The notes below the pieces were generated by a model that had not been told where the DNA came from, did no database searches, and worked only from the letters and a program-made list of their open reading frames with translations. The translations under genes and the position numbers were made by a program. From Alloprevotella tannerae ATCC 51259 (GTDB lineage: Bacteria > Bacteroidota > Bacteroidia > Bacteroidales > Bacteroidaceae), in NCBI RefSeq assembly GCF_000159995.1, contig NZ_GG700642.1:886242-950241 (forward strand): a stretch of 64,000 nt of DNA, written 5' to 3'. Below are positions 42,742-52,358 of the stretch, one piece after another. The first letter of the stretch is position 1; each line of letters opens with the position of its first letter.

Positions 42742-43491
42742 ATGAAGCACTTTTTGATCACTATTTTACTATTCACTGCCTTCAGTTCAATGCGGGGGCA
42801 AACTCTAGCGTTGCCCGTAGATTGTCGTTTTGTAATCAATGGCTCTTTCTTTAAAGAATGCCCGATGAGCGCAGATCTTTTGCCAAAAAATATCGTACAA
42901 GTCGGCCATCGGATCATATTTTATTGCACCTTATCCGACTCTTTATCTCCGGAAGATTTGAAATACAGCACGCCTGTTAAAGATGTTTTGGATGCAGATT
43001 TGATATTAGCGGCTATTAGGAACGATAAAAAGCCCCGAACCACAGCTTTCAGTTACAATGTAGACCCTTTACGCCCAAAGGTCGGCGAGTATATTAAGCC
43101 TTTCAGCGTGCGAACTGTTGCTGGAAGTGTTTTTGACAATGGGAAAATCAAAGGGCGGCCGTTGGTACTCAATTTTTGGTTTACCGGCTGTAAACCTTGC
43201 ATAGCTGAAATGCCTGAATTGAGCCGTTGGGTTGTTGAAATGCCTGATGCAAACTATATTGCCGTGACCTACGAGGCGCCAGAGGATATTGCAAAGCTTG
43301 TTGATGAGCGCGGCTTTCGCTTTCATCAAGTAGCTGGAGATAATGATCTATTTCTCCAATTCAAACCCCACGCTTATCCGCTGACGGTTCTGGTTGATAA
43401 GAAAGGGCTTATTAGATACTTAATGGACGGAACGAGCCAACAGAAACGCGATTTCCTCCACCAATTATTGAAGACATTATATGAAGAATAA
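42742..43491 (+). CDS. Exported TlpA-like thioredoxin-fold protein
   Basis: A 249-residue exported protein with signal peptide (MKHFLITILLFTAFSSMRGQ). The C-terminal thioredoxin domain has the redox motif C-K-P-C in 'LNFWFTGCKPCIAEMPELSRWV' near residue 150, then 'YPLTVLVDKKGLIRYLMDG'. The N-terminal 110 residues are unlike known domains. It probably reduces or reshuffles periplasmic disulfides. The DPP-IV gene follows 86 bp downstream. Confidence 0.88.
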   Translation: MKHFLITILLFTAFSSMRGQTLALPVDCRFVINGSFFKECPMSADLLPKNIVQVGHRIIFYCTLSDSLSPEDLKYSTPVKDVLDADLILAAIRNDKKPRTTAFSYNVDPLRPKVGEYIKPFSVRTVAGSVFDNGKIKGRPLVLNFWFTGCKPCIAEMPELSRWVVEMPDANYIAVTYEAPEDIAKLVDERGFRFHQVAGDNDLFLQFKPHAYPLTVLVDKKGLIRYLMDGTSQQKRDFLHQLLKTLYEE

Positions 43492-43577
43492 GAAATCATA
43501 GAGTCTTGTGCATACCGCTTGTCCACTCACTCTATTATAATTTTATCTATATTATGACGCACACAAATTCACAACAA

Positions 43578-45782
43578 ATGAAATACTTCCTTACTGCCGC
43601 TCTCGCTCTTGTAGCTTGGTGTGGCCTTTCAGCCCAAAAGCCTACGACGCAACCGCTTCGCTTGGAAGACGTCGTACATGGCGCCTTTGCGCCCAATTAT
43701 ATCTACGGCGTTCGTCCGGCTGCCGACGGCGAGACCTACACGCAAATCTCCGACGATGGCGCACGTATTATTCGCCGATCATTTAAGACCGGGCAAGAGG
43801 TAGGCACGCTTTTTGACTGCAATACGGCGCGCGGCCCAGTCACTTTGACCCGCATTGACGGCTACATTATGTCGCCCGACGCCTCAAAAATCTTATTGCA
43901 GACGGAGACAAAGATGATTTATCGCCGCTCATCTACGGCTGTGTATTACATCTTCGACATTCAAAACAACAAGTTCGAGCGCCTGAGCGACGGTGGTCCG
44001 CAGCAAGTGCCCCACTTCTCGCCCGATGGCACGATGGTGGCCTTCGTCAGAGCCAACAACCTCTTCTTGGTGAAGTTGCTCTTCAACAATGCCGAAAGCC
44101 AAGTGACTACCGACGGCAAGTTCAACGAAGTGCTCAACGGCATCCCCGATTGGGTCAACGAGGAAGAGTTCTCAACCAACTGCAGTTTCGATTTCTCGGC
44201 CGACAGCAAGATGCTGGCTTGGGTGCGCTACGATGAGAGCAAAGTGCCCGTCTATTCCATTCAAGAATACAAGGGCGCCTATCCCACGCTCAAGCAATTC
44301 GACGAATATCCCGGCTATTACAACTACAAATATCCCGTGGCCGGCGCTAAAAATGCCGATGTCTGCGTGAAGAGTTTTGATATTAAGGCCGGCGTCACGC
44401 GTACAATGGCCGTGCCGCTTGATAGCGACGGTTACATCCCGCGCATTTGCTTCACTTCCGACCCTGAAAAGTTGGCGGTAGTCACGCTCAATCGCCACCA
44501 AGACCGCATGGATATCTATATGGTCAATCCGCGTTCCACCGTGGCCAAACTTGTGTTGCGCGAGACGGACAAAAAATATTTGGTAGAGGCTGCTTACAAC
44601 GACCTGACCTTCTATCCCGGTCGCTTCGTGCTGACTTCGCAGCGCTCAGGCTACAAACAGCTGTATCTATATGACCTCAACGGCACACAACTGCGCCGTC
44701 TGACAAACGGCGATTACGACGTGACGACTTTTTATGGCTACGATCCGGCAACGGAGCGCACTTACTACCAGAGCGCAGCTGAAAGTCCGTTGCGCAGGGC
44801 CGTATATGTAGCTGAAAAGAACGGCAAAACGCGCCGCCTATCTACGCAGGTGGGCACGAATGCTGCCACTTTTTCCACGAATTTCAAGTATTTCCTCAAC
44901 GTCTATTCTAATCTGACAACACCCCCTATCACCACGCTTTGCGACGCTAACGGCAAGACGCTGACGACGCTCGTTGACAACGCCGAACTCAAGCAGCGCG
45001 TGGCCGACAAGGTAGGTACGAAAGAGCTATTCTCTTTTACGACGCCCGATGGCGTGAAGTTGAATGGATGGATGATTAAGCCGCGCCACTTTGATCCCGG
45101 TAAGAAATATCCCGTCATCATGTATCAATACAGCGGTCCCGGTTCGCAGGAGGTAAAAGACGCCTGGTCGATCGGTTCTTACGGCGGCGGCTTGTTTGAG
45201 TCTTATATGGCGCAAAACGGCTACATCTTTGTCTGCGTCGATGGTCGAGGCACAGGCTTCCGCGGTGCAGATTTTGAGAAGTGCACCTACCTTCGCTTGG
45301 GCGAACAAGAGGCTAAGGACCAAGTAGAGACCGCCGTTTATCTCTCATCTCTGCCTTACGTCGACGGAAGTCGCATCGGCATCTGGGGATGGAGCTTTGG
45401 AGGCTTCAATACGTTGATGGCTATGAGTGAGGGGCGCCCCGTTTTCAAAGCCGGTGTCGCAGTGGCCGCCCCGTCTAATTGGAAATATTACGATACCGTC
45501 TATACTGAGCGTTATATGCGTACGCCCAAAGAGAATCCGGGCTATGATATCAACCCCATCAATCGCGCTGCAAAGTTGCACGGTGCCTTATTGCTCGTTC
45601 ACGGTACGGCCGACGACAATGTACACTACCGCAATTGCACGGAATACTCTGAAGCTTTGGTACAGGCCAACAAGCAATTTCAGATGCAAATCTACACCAA
45701 CCGCAACCACTTTATCAATGGCGGCAATACGCGCTTGCATCTCTATGAGCGCATATCGAAATTCTTCTTCGATAATTTGTAA
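43578..45782 (+). CDS. Dipeptidyl peptidase IV (S9 family)
   Basis: A 734-residue serine peptidase with signal peptide (MKYFLTAALALVAWCGLSAQ), an N-terminal beta-propeller (DPPIV_N) and a C-terminal hydrolase domain. Catalytic residues: Ser in 'GWSFGGFNTLMA', Asp in 'HGTADDNVHY' and His in 'NRNHFINGG'. DPP-IV removes X-Pro dipeptides and is important in proteolytic Bacteroidales. The ATG at 43578 gives a clean signal peptide; earlier in-frame starts at 43506 and 43554 do not. Codon use is more GC-rich than in the left half. Confidence 0.95.
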   Translation: MKYFLTAALALVAWCGLSAQKPTTQPLRLEDVVHGAFAPNYIYGVRPAADGETYTQISDDGARIIRRSFKTGQEVGTLFDCNTARGPVTLTRIDGYIMSPDASKILLQTETKMIYRRSSTAVYYIFDIQNNKFERLSDGGPQQVPHFSPDGTMVAFVRANNLFLVKLLFNNAESQVTTDGKFNEVLNGIPDWVNEEEFSTNCSFDFSADSKMLAWVRYDESKVPVYSIQEYKGAYPTLKQFDEYPGYYNYKYPVAGAKNADVCVKSFDIKAGVTRTMAVPLDSDGYIPRICFTSDPEKLAVVTLNRHQDRMDIYMVNPRSTVAKLVLRETDKKYLVEAAYNDLTFYPGRFVLTSQRSGYKQLYLYDLNGTQLRRLTNGDYDVTTFYGYDPATERTYYQSAAESPLRRAVYVAEKNGKTRRLSTQVGTNAATFSTNFKYFLNVYSNLTTPPITTLCDANGKTLTTLVDNAELKQRVADKVGTKELFSFTTPDGVKLNGWMIKPRHFDPGKKYPVIMYQYSGPGSQEVKDAWSIGSYGGGLFESYMAQNGYIFVCVDGRGTGFRGADFEKCTYLRLGEQEAKDQVETAVYLSSLPYVDGSRIGIWGWSFGGFNTLMAMSEGRPVFKAGVAVAAPSNWKYYDTVYTERYMRTPKENPGYDINPINRAAKLHGALLLVHGTADDNVHYRNCTEYSEALVQANKQFQMQIYTNRNHFINGGNTRLHLYERISKFFFDNL

Positions 45783-45853
45783 AACGCTCCCCTTCGCGCT
45801 GTTGCAAACGTCGCAGTTGGCAGCAGTGCGATCGTGGGGAAAAGGATAAACGC

Positions 45854-45890
45854 GTGCGAGGCAGGCTTGGGCTTGCCTCGCACTTTTTGT
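45854..45890 (+). terminator. Terminator after the DPP-IV gene
   Basis: GTGCGAGGCA and TGCCTCGCAC arms close a stem, then TTTTTGTTTC. Confidence 0.88.
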
Positions 45891-46029
45891 TTCTTGCTGA
45901 CAGCCCACGCCGACTTGCGCACAACTGATACCGCGCCGCGTAGAAGCCTAAGGTAAACGGACAAAGTAGTCTTAGGGCAATGCGTTCTCTTCGCTACCAT
46001 ACAAGCAGCGTCAGTTCACGCCCCTTGCG

Positions 46030-46117
46030 CTCACGATGAAAAGAGTTTGCGCTCGTGAGGTGAAGCCTTTTTTATCACGAGCGCAAGCCTTTTTTCTCGT
46101 GATAAAAAACCTCATCC
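46030..46117. repeat. Four-unit 22-bp tandem array, family A, locus 4
   Basis: Units start at 46030, 46052, 46074 and 46096 with cores CTCACGAT, CTCGTGAG, ATCACGAG and CTCGTGAT; middle units end AAGCCTTTTTT. It lies between the convergent DPP-IV and small lipoprotein genes (gap 45783-46367), which otherwise hold only the two terminators. Confidence 0.85.
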
Positions 46118-46312
46118 GTGGGCCGAAGAACTTCCAAATGGTTATGCTTCAGTAGTTTCCTGTGAACTTTTCACAGTCTGTATCCGGCGCGAGTCATCCT
46201 CGTTCCTTTTGTCGTCAAAAACTAAGCAGCGCACGACCCCTTCAGTTCGCACGCCGCATCATCAAAATCAAGTCGGCCGAATCGCCTGTTGCCACTCGCC
46301 CGACCGGATACA

Positions 46313-46352
46313 AAAAGGGCCTGCAGGTAAATACCCACAGGCTTTTTTTCTT
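46313..46352. terminator. Bidirectional terminator
   Basis: GCCTGCAGGT and ACCCACAGGC arms with T7 on the plus side and CCTTTTTG on the minus side. It ends the small lipoprotein gene. Confidence 0.8.
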
Positions 46353-46367
46353 TTGACTTGTCTATGC

Positions 46368-46571
46368 TTAAGCCTTCGGCTGAGCAGCAGAGTCAGCAGC
46401 TGCAGGAGCAGCAGCAGAGTCAGCAGGAGCAGCAGCGCTATCTTTAACTGTAGTGTCAGCCATTTGAGCAGCAGAATCGCTGTCGTTTGTACCTGCATTT
46501 TCAGTTTTGTTACCGCAAGAAGCGAAAGAAACAGCTGCGAAAGCTACGAGCATGAAAACTAACTTTTTCAT
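46368..46571 (-). CDS. Small Ala/Ser/Asp-rich lipoprotein
   Basis: From ATG 46571, 67 residues: MKKLVFMLVAFAAVSFASC is a signal peptide with lipobox FASC, and the mature part is low-complexity, made of Ala, Ser, Asp and Pro with repeated ADSAA and APADSAA motifs. The reading frame is short, but a full TTTG-N19-TACTTTTG promoter lies upstream. The low-complexity tail suggests an outer-membrane or wall-spacing role, which is only a guess. Confidence 0.8.
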   Translation of the reverse strand: MKKLVFMLVAFAAVSFASCGNKTENAGTNDSDSAAQMADTTVKDSAAAPADSAAAPAAADSAAQPKA

Positions 46572-46622
46572 TGGTCTTTTAATTTTTAAGTAAAACAATC
46601 AATTGCCTTTATTAAAACGATG

Positions 46623-46653
46623 CAAAAGTACGGACTTTTTGAAGTAGTCCAAA
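46623..46653 (-). promoter_or_regulatory. Consensus promoter of the small lipoprotein
   Basis: TTTG (46650-46653), 19 bp, TACTTTTG (46623-46630) on the minus strand. Leader about 45 bp. Confidence 0.8.
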
Positions 46654-46977
46654 TGAAACGTGCTCTTTTTTGCGTCCTTCAACGGCGATTTAACACATTT
46701 TTGCGATTTTGCCAACTTTATTTCCCACTTATAGTAGGAAGTGTGCAATAATAATAGCGATTCTCTCCCTCTAAAATGTGACCAAAGGCGTATAGAAACG
46801 GCCTCCTTCAAGCCCCGATTCCTCTCTCAGTAGTCGCCCTTGCTGCCTTTATATATATATAATGTGTATAGGTCACTCAAAGAGGAACCCGGCGCGAGGG
46901 CGGGTCGGGCGCTGGCCTCTGTCGCAGGACGCTGCGCGATGGGGGATAAGAAATGCGCTCCTTCTGTTGAAAATTTG

Positions 46978-46985
46978 TATCTTCG
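46978..46985 (+). promoter_or_regulatory. -7-like element for mtaB
   Basis: TATCTTCG (one base off TAnnTTTG), 67 bp upstream of the mtaB ATG. The gap 46572-47052 otherwise contains the lipoprotein promoter and a TATATATATAATGTGTATA stretch at 46851-46870. Confidence 0.35.
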
Positions 46986-47052
46986 CAGCTACAATTCGGC
47001 AATTCTGAAGTTGAAACAGGCTGCGCCTATCTGCCGAACGGATGACAAAACA

Positions 47053-48438
47053 ATGAATATAGAAGATAAAAAGAACGATATAGCCTTGGGCAATCAAACG
47101 CTTCACTACGCCAAAGACAGCCTTTTGGCCGGCAAAAAAGCGGCTTTCCAAACGCTGGGTTGTAAGTTGAACTTCGCTGAAACATCCTCCTTGCGCGATA
47201 CCTTGGCCCGCTACGGCGTTTCGCCGGTCGAAGCCGGCGAAACGGCCGACATCTGCATCGTTAATACGTGTAGTGTGACCGACGTGGCCGACCATAAATG
47301 CCGCCAAGCCATACACCGCCTTACGCGAGAGCACCCTGACGCCTTCGTCGTCGTCTTGGGTTGCTATGCGCAGCTACAGCCGGAAAAGATAGCCCGCTTT
47401 CCGGGCGTCGACTTGGTCATCGGAATGGAGCAAAAAGGAGACGTCGTACGCTATATCCGAGAAGGACTCGCTCAGCGTCAGGCCTTGGAGAAGGGAGAAA
47501 ACATCCACGCTGCCATAGCCTTGCCCACGCGAGACGTACGCACGTTCGTGCCGTCGTGTAGTAAAGGTGATCGCACGCGATACTTTCTCAAAGTGCAGGA
47601 CGGATGCAACTATTATTGCACGTATTGCACGATTCCGCTCGCTCGAGGCCGAAGCCGCAACGGGACGATTGCGTCGCTCGTCGGCCAAGCTGAAGCCGTG
47701 GCGGCCGAAGGTGGAAAAGAAATTGTGCTGACCGGCGTTAACACCGGCGATTTTGGGCGCAGCACGGGCGAAACCTTTTTCCAGCTCATTCAGGCGCTTG
47801 ACCGCGTGAAAGGCATTGAGCGTTATCGCATCAGTTCTATCGAGCCTAATCTGCTGACGGATGAAATTATCGACTTCTGTGCGCAATCGCGTGCCTTTAT
47901 GCCGCATTTTCATATCCCGCTTCAGAGTGGTAGTGACGATGTCTTGCGCCTGATGCGGCGGCGTTACGATACGGAGCTCTTCCGTCGTAAGATCGAAAAG
48001 GTGCGCGCAGCGATTCCCGACGCCTTCATTGGTGTGGACGTGATTGTCGGCACACGCGGCGAGACGGATGCCTTCTTCGAAGACGCCTACAAGTTTATCG
48101 AAGACATAGATATATCCCGCCTCCACGTCTTCAGTTATTCCGAGCGCCCCGGTACGCAGGCGCTTCAGATCCCTCACGTTGTGGATGCGCAAACCAAGCA
48201 AGCCCGCAGTAAGCGTTTGTTGGCGCTTTCGGAGGAGAAGCGTAAGGCTTTCTTCCGTCGATTCATCGGCACGGAGCGCCCCGTCTTGTGGGAGCATTCC
48301 AAAGAAGGGCGCCCCTTACACGGATTTACGGACAATTACATCCGCGTCGAGGGCGGGCAGAGCGCCGACAACACCATCCAGCGCGTACGTTTGGGTGACT
48401 TTACCGCAGATGAGGAATCGCTCACTGTAGTTTTGTGA
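47053..48438 (+). CDS. mtaB: tRNA (N6-threonylcarbamoyladenosine(37)-C2)-methylthiotransferase
   Basis: MtaB makes ms2t6A at position 37 of ANN-decoding tRNAs. The 461-residue protein, from ATG 47053, has the UPF0004 domain ('AAFQTLGCKLNFAETSSL', 'ADICIVNTCSVTDVADHKCRQAI', and a third Cys in 'VLGCYAQLQPEKIA'), the radical-SAM CxxxCxxC in 'GCNYYCTYCTIPLARG', 'GVNTGDFG' and a C-terminal TRAM-like region. These distinguish it from MiaB and RimO. The frame is open 71 codons upstream, but that region has no similarity. Confidence 0.93.
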   Translation: MNIEDKKNDIALGNQTLHYAKDSLLAGKKAAFQTLGCKLNFAETSSLRDTLARYGVSPVEAGETADICIVNTCSVTDVADHKCRQAIHRLTREHPDAFVVVLGCYAQLQPEKIARFPGVDLVIGMEQKGDVVRYIREGLAQRQALEKGENIHAAIALPTRDVRTFVPSCSKGDRTRYFLKVQDGCNYYCTYCTIPLARGRSRNGTIASLVGQAEAVAAEGGKEIVLTGVNTGDFGRSTGETFFQLIQALDRVKGIERYRISSIEPNLLTDEIIDFCAQSRAFMPHFHIPLQSGSDDVLRLMRRRYDTELFRRKIEKVRAAIPDAFIGVDVIVGTRGETDAFFEDAYKFIEDIDISRLHVFSYSERPGTQALQIPHVVDAQTKQARSKRLLALSEEKRKAFFRRFIGTERPVLWEHSKEGRPLHGFTDNYIRVEGGQSADNTIQRVRLGDFTADEESLTVVL

Positions 48439-48498
48439 TGCTTATCTCTTTTCTGACCACGCCTGCCGCCCGGCAATGATTTCCTTTATCGCAGTTTT

Positions 48499-49551
48499 AT
48501 GAATCTTAGTAAACCCATAGCCGTCGTTATTCTCAATTGGAACGGTGCTGCAATGCTGCGCCGCTTTCTGCCCTCCGTCGTGGCGTATTCGAGTGCTGAG
48601 GCCGAAGTAATTGTAGCTGATAACGGTTCGACGGACGACAGTTTGCAGCTTTTGCGCGACGATTTTCCCTCCGTGCGCGTCCTGACTTTGGACCGCAACT
48701 ACGGATTTACGGGCGGCTACAACAGAGCTTTGGCGCAGATTGACGCAAAATATTTACTCCTGCTCAATTCTGACGTCGAAGTGACGCCTGCTTGGCTCCG
48801 TCCGCTCTTGGATTACATGGAAGCACACCCCGAAGTGGCTGCTTGCCAACCCAAACTCCGCGCGCAGCGTCGCCCCGAGGAGTTTGAATATGCCGGTGCG
48901 GCGGGCGGATATCTGGATCGCTATGGTTATCCTTTTTGTCGCGGACGCGTCTTTTCGGTGATCGAGCGCGATGGTGGGCAATATGACGACGTCCGTTCCG
49001 TATTTTGGGCGACGGGCGCTGCTTTGATGATTCGCCGCGCCGATTGGTTGTCGGCCGGAGGCCTTGATGAGCGCTTCTTTGCCCATATGGAGGAGATCGA
49101 CCTCTGTTGGCGCCTGAATGCGCGCGGAAGAAAAGTGGTCTGCATTCCGCAGAGTGTCGTCTACCACGTGGGTGGCGGCACTTTGGCTATGGAACACCCG
49201 CGCAAGACTTTCCTCAACTTCCGCAACAACTTGTTGATGCTTTATAAGAACCTGCCGGTCGCCGATTTGCGCCCCGTAATGCGCCGGCGTCGATGTTTGG
49301 ATTATATCGCTGCGTTGAAATATCTGCTGACGGGCCACGCTGCCAATGCACGCGCCGTCGTCCAAGCCCGACGCGAGTTTAAGCGCTTGCGACCAACTTT
49401 CACTGCGCAGCGAGAAGAGAACTTGCGCCGCGCCGTCGTGCAAACTATTCCGCAGCAATTGTCGGGCAGTTTGCTATACCTCTTTTATTTTAAGGGCTGC
49501 AAGCGTTTTGATTGTTTGCGCCGCTTCTTTCCGGCCGAGGCCGATCGCTGA
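48499..49551 (+). CDS. GT2 family glycosyltransferase
   Basis: A 350-residue glycosyltransferase: 'VVILNWNGAAMLRRFLPSV' at residues 9-27, 'ADNGSTDDS' near 40, 'LLLLNSDVEVTP' near 84 (the DxD equivalent), 'ATGAALMIRRADWLSAGGLDERFFAHMEEIDLCWR' near 170-205. This pattern is typical of rhamnosyl or related transferases in Bacteroidales surface polysaccharide synthesis. No membrane helix is obvious except near the C-terminus (QLSGSLLYLFYF). Acceptor unknown. Confidence 0.88.
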   Translation: MNLSKPIAVVILNWNGAAMLRRFLPSVVAYSSAEAEVIVADNGSTDDSLQLLRDDFPSVRVLTLDRNYGFTGGYNRALAQIDAKYLLLLNSDVEVTPAWLRPLLDYMEAHPEVAACQPKLRAQRRPEEFEYAGAAGGYLDRYGYPFCRGRVFSVIERDGGQYDDVRSVFWATGAALMIRRADWLSAGGLDERFFAHMEEIDLCWRLNARGRKVVCIPQSVVYHVGGGTLAMEHPRKTFLNFRNNLLMLYKNLPVADLRPVMRRRRCLDYIAALKYLLTGHAANARAVVQARREFKRLRPTFTAQREENLRRAVVQTIPQQLSGSLLYLFYFKGCKRFDCLRRFFPAEADR

Positions 49552-49573
49552 TATTTTAAGTTACCATCTACCT

Positions 49574-50314
49574 ATGAACGAGACACAGACCCCTTCGCAA
49601 GCGCTTGAGCCGGCACTTTATTTGCTCCCGACGCTTTTGGGCGATACGCCGTGCGACCGCGTGCTGCCCGCTTACAATATAGCGTTGCTAAGTTCCATTC
49701 GCCATTTTATTGTAGAGGAGATTCGCACCGCTCGCCGGTTTCTCCGCCGCGCCGATCGCACGTTTGACATCGACGCGTGCGAGTTTTACCCGATGGGAAA
49801 GCACGCTGACGCCGCTGCCTTCAAGCGTTATCTTCAGCCGCTCCGCGATGGGAAACCGATGGGCGTATTGAGCGAAGCGGGGTGTCCGGCCGTGGCCGAC
49901 CCGGGTGCAGATATTGTAGCCTTGGCCCAACGCGAAGGTTTGAAAGTTGTGCCATTGGTCGGCCCGTCGTCGATTATTTTGGCCGTGATGGCGTCAGGCT
50001 TCAACGGGCAAAGCTTTGCCTTCAACGGCTACTTGCCCATTGACGGCGCGGAGCGACAACGGTGTTTGAAACACTTGGAAAGCCAATCGCGCAACGAGCG
50101 CCGCACGCAGTTGTTCATAGAAACGCCTTATCGCAATGTGCGCCTTTTTGCTGATGTCTTGCAAGCCTGCCAGCCGACTACGCGCCTTTGCATAGCGGCG
50201 GGCATTACGACGCCGCAAGAGTGGATTTGCACGCGCACCCTTCGCCAATGGCGCCAAACAGGACTGCCCGATTTGGGCAAGACGCCTGCTATTTTTGCGC
50301 TTTACGCCGGCTAA
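49574..50314 (+). CDS. RsmI-like SAM-dependent methyltransferase
   Basis: A 246-residue tetrapyrrole-methylase-fold protein. Compare 'YLLPTLLGDTP...' with RsmI 'PTPIGNLxD', 'GVLSEAGCPAVADPGADIVALAQREGLKVVPLVGPSSIILAVMASGF' with the RsmI SAM loop, and 'LFIETPYRN' with 'YESPHR'. In Bacteroidales this variant is annotated as a paralogue of the 16S rRNA C1402 ribose methyltransferase; whether it methylates rRNA is not shown here. It follows the GT2 gene by 22 bp. Confidence 0.82.
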   Translation: MNETQTPSQALEPALYLLPTLLGDTPCDRVLPAYNIALLSSIRHFIVEEIRTARRFLRRADRTFDIDACEFYPMGKHADAAAFKRYLQPLRDGKPMGVLSEAGCPAVADPGADIVALAQREGLKVVPLVGPSSIILAVMASGFNGQSFAFNGYLPIDGAERQRCLKHLESQSRNERRTQLFIETPYRNVRLFADVLQACQPTTRLCIAAGITTPQEWICTRTLRQWRQTGLPDLGKTPAIFALYAG

Positions 50315-50638
50315 TGGCGCGGAGCGTCCGGCCAAGCCCTCTCTCCATGCTGTTGTAGCGCCATTGATCTCCCCATTTTTGATCCATACCGCTTATATAT
50401 TATGGCGTATGGCTGCCTATCGCAAGCTTTACGCCCAATTATTCGGCTCGCAGTGGCCGATTTTTTTTGCTTCTTGCTTGCCTGCAATGCTCTTTTTTAC
50501 AATGGTTTGGCCGCCCCTCTTGTTTTCGTTTCCTTTTCTCTCACAATCTTTTTTCTGACCTTGATAAATCGCGGCTAAGGGACAACAAATTGCACGACAA
50601 CCGCTGCTATGCTGCTGTTCTTTCCTTATCGTACTATT

Positions 50639-50722
50639 GTTTGCTCCCACCAAACGATGGTTTGACCCCACCAAACGATAGTTTGCTCCCACCAAACAAT
50701 GGTTTGCTCCCGCCAAACGAAA
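50639..50722. repeat. Four-unit 21-bp array, family B, locus 2
   Basis: Units start at 50639, 50660, 50681 and 50702: GTTTGCTCCCACCAAAC plus GATG/GATA/AATG/GAAA. Same geometry as locus 1 at 7733 (GTTTG-N7-CAAAC). It lies in the 612-bp gap 50315-50926 between convergent genes. ORFs across that gap (50295-50558, 50467-50913) have no family likeness and one merely reads the repeats. Confidence 0.85.
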
Positions 50723-50926
50723 ACGAAAGCAGCAGAACGCATACAGAAATGAGGGCGCAGTGGCTGTCGTTGCGTGCAGCTTGCGGCCTTATCAACAGAA
50801 GAGCTGCAAAAAATGGGGATAAAAATAAAGGCAGGAAGTCGCCGTATGGCACACTTCCTACCTGCGTGGTGCGAATGCTTGCCGCAGAGGCTTTGTTGCA
50901 GCCCTCGGCATAGCTTTATTGGGCGC

Positions 50927-51556
50927 TCATTTTATTCGCTGCACAGATGCCGGCATGAATTGCCCGTCTTTGATGTGATAAACGAGGCGCCAGACTGTAG
51001 AATCCGGAACTTCCTTGGTGCCGATTATGTCTCCATCTTCCGAACATTGGAGGCCGTTAATGGCATATTGATCTATCCGAATCGATTTGTTGTCGACGAT
51101 GTAGTGTGATGAGTATGCTATTTCAAAGGTAAAGTTCAACTCCAAAAGCAACGCGTCGATGGGCTTTCCTTGTTTGTAGGAATTCAACTGCGTAACCAGA
51201 ATTTCCGTATCATTATCGCCACCTGCGTTATAGACAATGAGTTTGTAGTCGTAGCCATTCCTGTCTTTGTGTTCGGCTACCGTGTAATAGCGTCCGTCAA
51301 GGCTGTTCAAGTCGTAGTTATGTGTATCTCCCTTGAGTGGCAATGCCTTTTCAGCTGCAGAAAAGGGGACGGCGCGGCGTCTATACTTGGGTTTCAATCG
51401 GTAGGATATGACCGAGTTGTCAAAGACTAAGAGCGGTTCGACTAATTGGTTTGTCCAAACGATCGCGTTTCTCGATGCTGCTTTTTCCGCTTGGCGAGGG
51501 ACAGAGCAAGCTGCGAGACAAAGGAGGAACACGCTCAGTAAGCCATATTTCTTCAT
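50927..51556 (-). CDS. Lipoprotein of unknown function
   Basis: A 209-residue lipoprotein with signal peptide (MKKYGLLSVFLLCLAAC), lipobox LAAC. The mature part has mixed alternating beta-like stretches, e.g. 'YYTVAEHKDRNGYDYKLIVYNAGGDNDTEILVTQL' and 'FEIAYSSHYIVDNKSIRIDQYAI'. I do not recognise a family. Its start overlaps the stop of the preceding lipoprotein gene by 4 bp, so the pair is one unit. Confidence 0.75.
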   Translation of the reverse strand: MKKYGLLSVFLLCLAACSVPRQAEKAASRNAIVWTNQLVEPLLVFDNSVISYRLKPKYRRRAVPFSAAEKALPLKGDTHNYDLNSLDGRYYTVAEHKDRNGYDYKLIVYNAGGDNDTEILVTQLNSYKQGKPIDALLLELNFTFEIAYSSHYIVDNKSIRIDQYAINGLQCSEDGDIIGTKEVPDSTVWRLVYHIKDGQFMPASVQRIK

Positions 51557-52122
51557 CGGTTGTCGGTCTTTGAGTGTTTATTGTCGTGGTTCATTTCTTG
51601 CTGAAAATGCTCAGCCATTAAGTCTATGGTGTAGACTTGTGCGCTATCGGCCGTCGTACTCTCTTCATCGTAAGTCAGCATTACCGTCCGAATCTTGCGC
51701 TGACTGATGTCGATGTAGTAGAGTCGTTCGTAGCAGGAAAGCGCATCGGCATTGTTGTAATATTCATAGCACAAGACGGAATCGACAGCCAACTTATTGG
51801 CCATTAACACGGCATAAGTTTGTATGTGCTCTTCCGTAATGTTCTGCTTTCGATAAGTCCTGAGCGATAAGCTATGCGCCATGTCATCCAATGGCATCGC
51901 CCATTTTGGCGAATGGGAAAATAACTGATGGTAGTTTGTCGTCAGTCGTTCAAGCACACAGTTTGTTGACCCCGAACCGCAAGAGGCATTTACTTGATCC
52001 GTAAACGTCTTCTCATTAACCAGACGATCGCCGAGTAAAGCACGATTGGCGGCCGCCTTTTTGGGAGGAGGGCTGCAAGCGATGGATAGGGCGCAAAGGC
52101 CTGACAGAAGGAATGCTTTCAT
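51553..52122 (-). CDS. Lipoprotein of unknown function, partner
   Basis: A 189-residue lipoprotein (signal peptide MKAFLLSGLCALSIACS, lipobox SIAC). It contains 'VLERLTTNYHQLFSHSPKWAMPLDDMAHSLSL' and 'DSVLCYEYYNNADALSCYERLYYIDISQRKI'. No recognised family. It overlaps the next gene by 4 bp (ATGA). Confidence 0.75.
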   Translation of the reverse strand: MKAFLLSGLCALSIACSPPPKKAAANRALLGDRLVNEKTFTDQVNASCGSGSTNCVLERLTTNYHQLFSHSPKWAMPLDDMAHSLSLRTYRKQNITEEHIQTYAVLMANKLAVDSVLCYEYYNNADALSCYERLYYIDISQRKIRTVMLTYDEESTTADSAQVYTIDLMAEHFQQEMNHDNKHSKTDNR

Positions 52123-52302
52123 TGCTCGAATAGCTTAAACTTATTTTCCGTATGCATATCGGCAAATGCAAAAATAATCTTTCTCTTTGAAGAATAAGGC
52201 TTTTACGGAAAAGAATGGCGTGTAGGAATAAAAGAAACAAGACGACAGAAAGCGATGCGGAAAGCTGCTCACGGTAGGGTTTGCTACGCTTTTTCAAGAC
52301 GT

Positions 52303-52340
52303 AAAAACCTCCCGCCTTGTTGTTGGCGGGAGGTTTCAGA
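52303..52340 (-). terminator. Terminator of secA
   Basis: AAACCTCCCGCC and GGCGGGAGGTTT form a 12-bp stem around TTGTTGTT; on the minus strand GTTTTTAC follows. Confidence 0.88.
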
Positions 52341-52358
52341 AACAATGAAAGGGCCTGT

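Noticed and set aside
46030-46117. Rho-independent terminators formed by the T-rich tails of the family A array
   Set aside because: T-runs occur but no long stems precede them, and proper terminators for both flanking genes are at 45854 and 46313.
47374-48297. 307-codon antisense ORF opposite mtaB
   Set aside because: It is a shadow of the GC-rich mtaB reading frame, without a recognisable motif.
50467-50913. 148-codon ORF
   Set aside because: It reads through family B repeats (PPND-type repeats) and has no recognisable domain.
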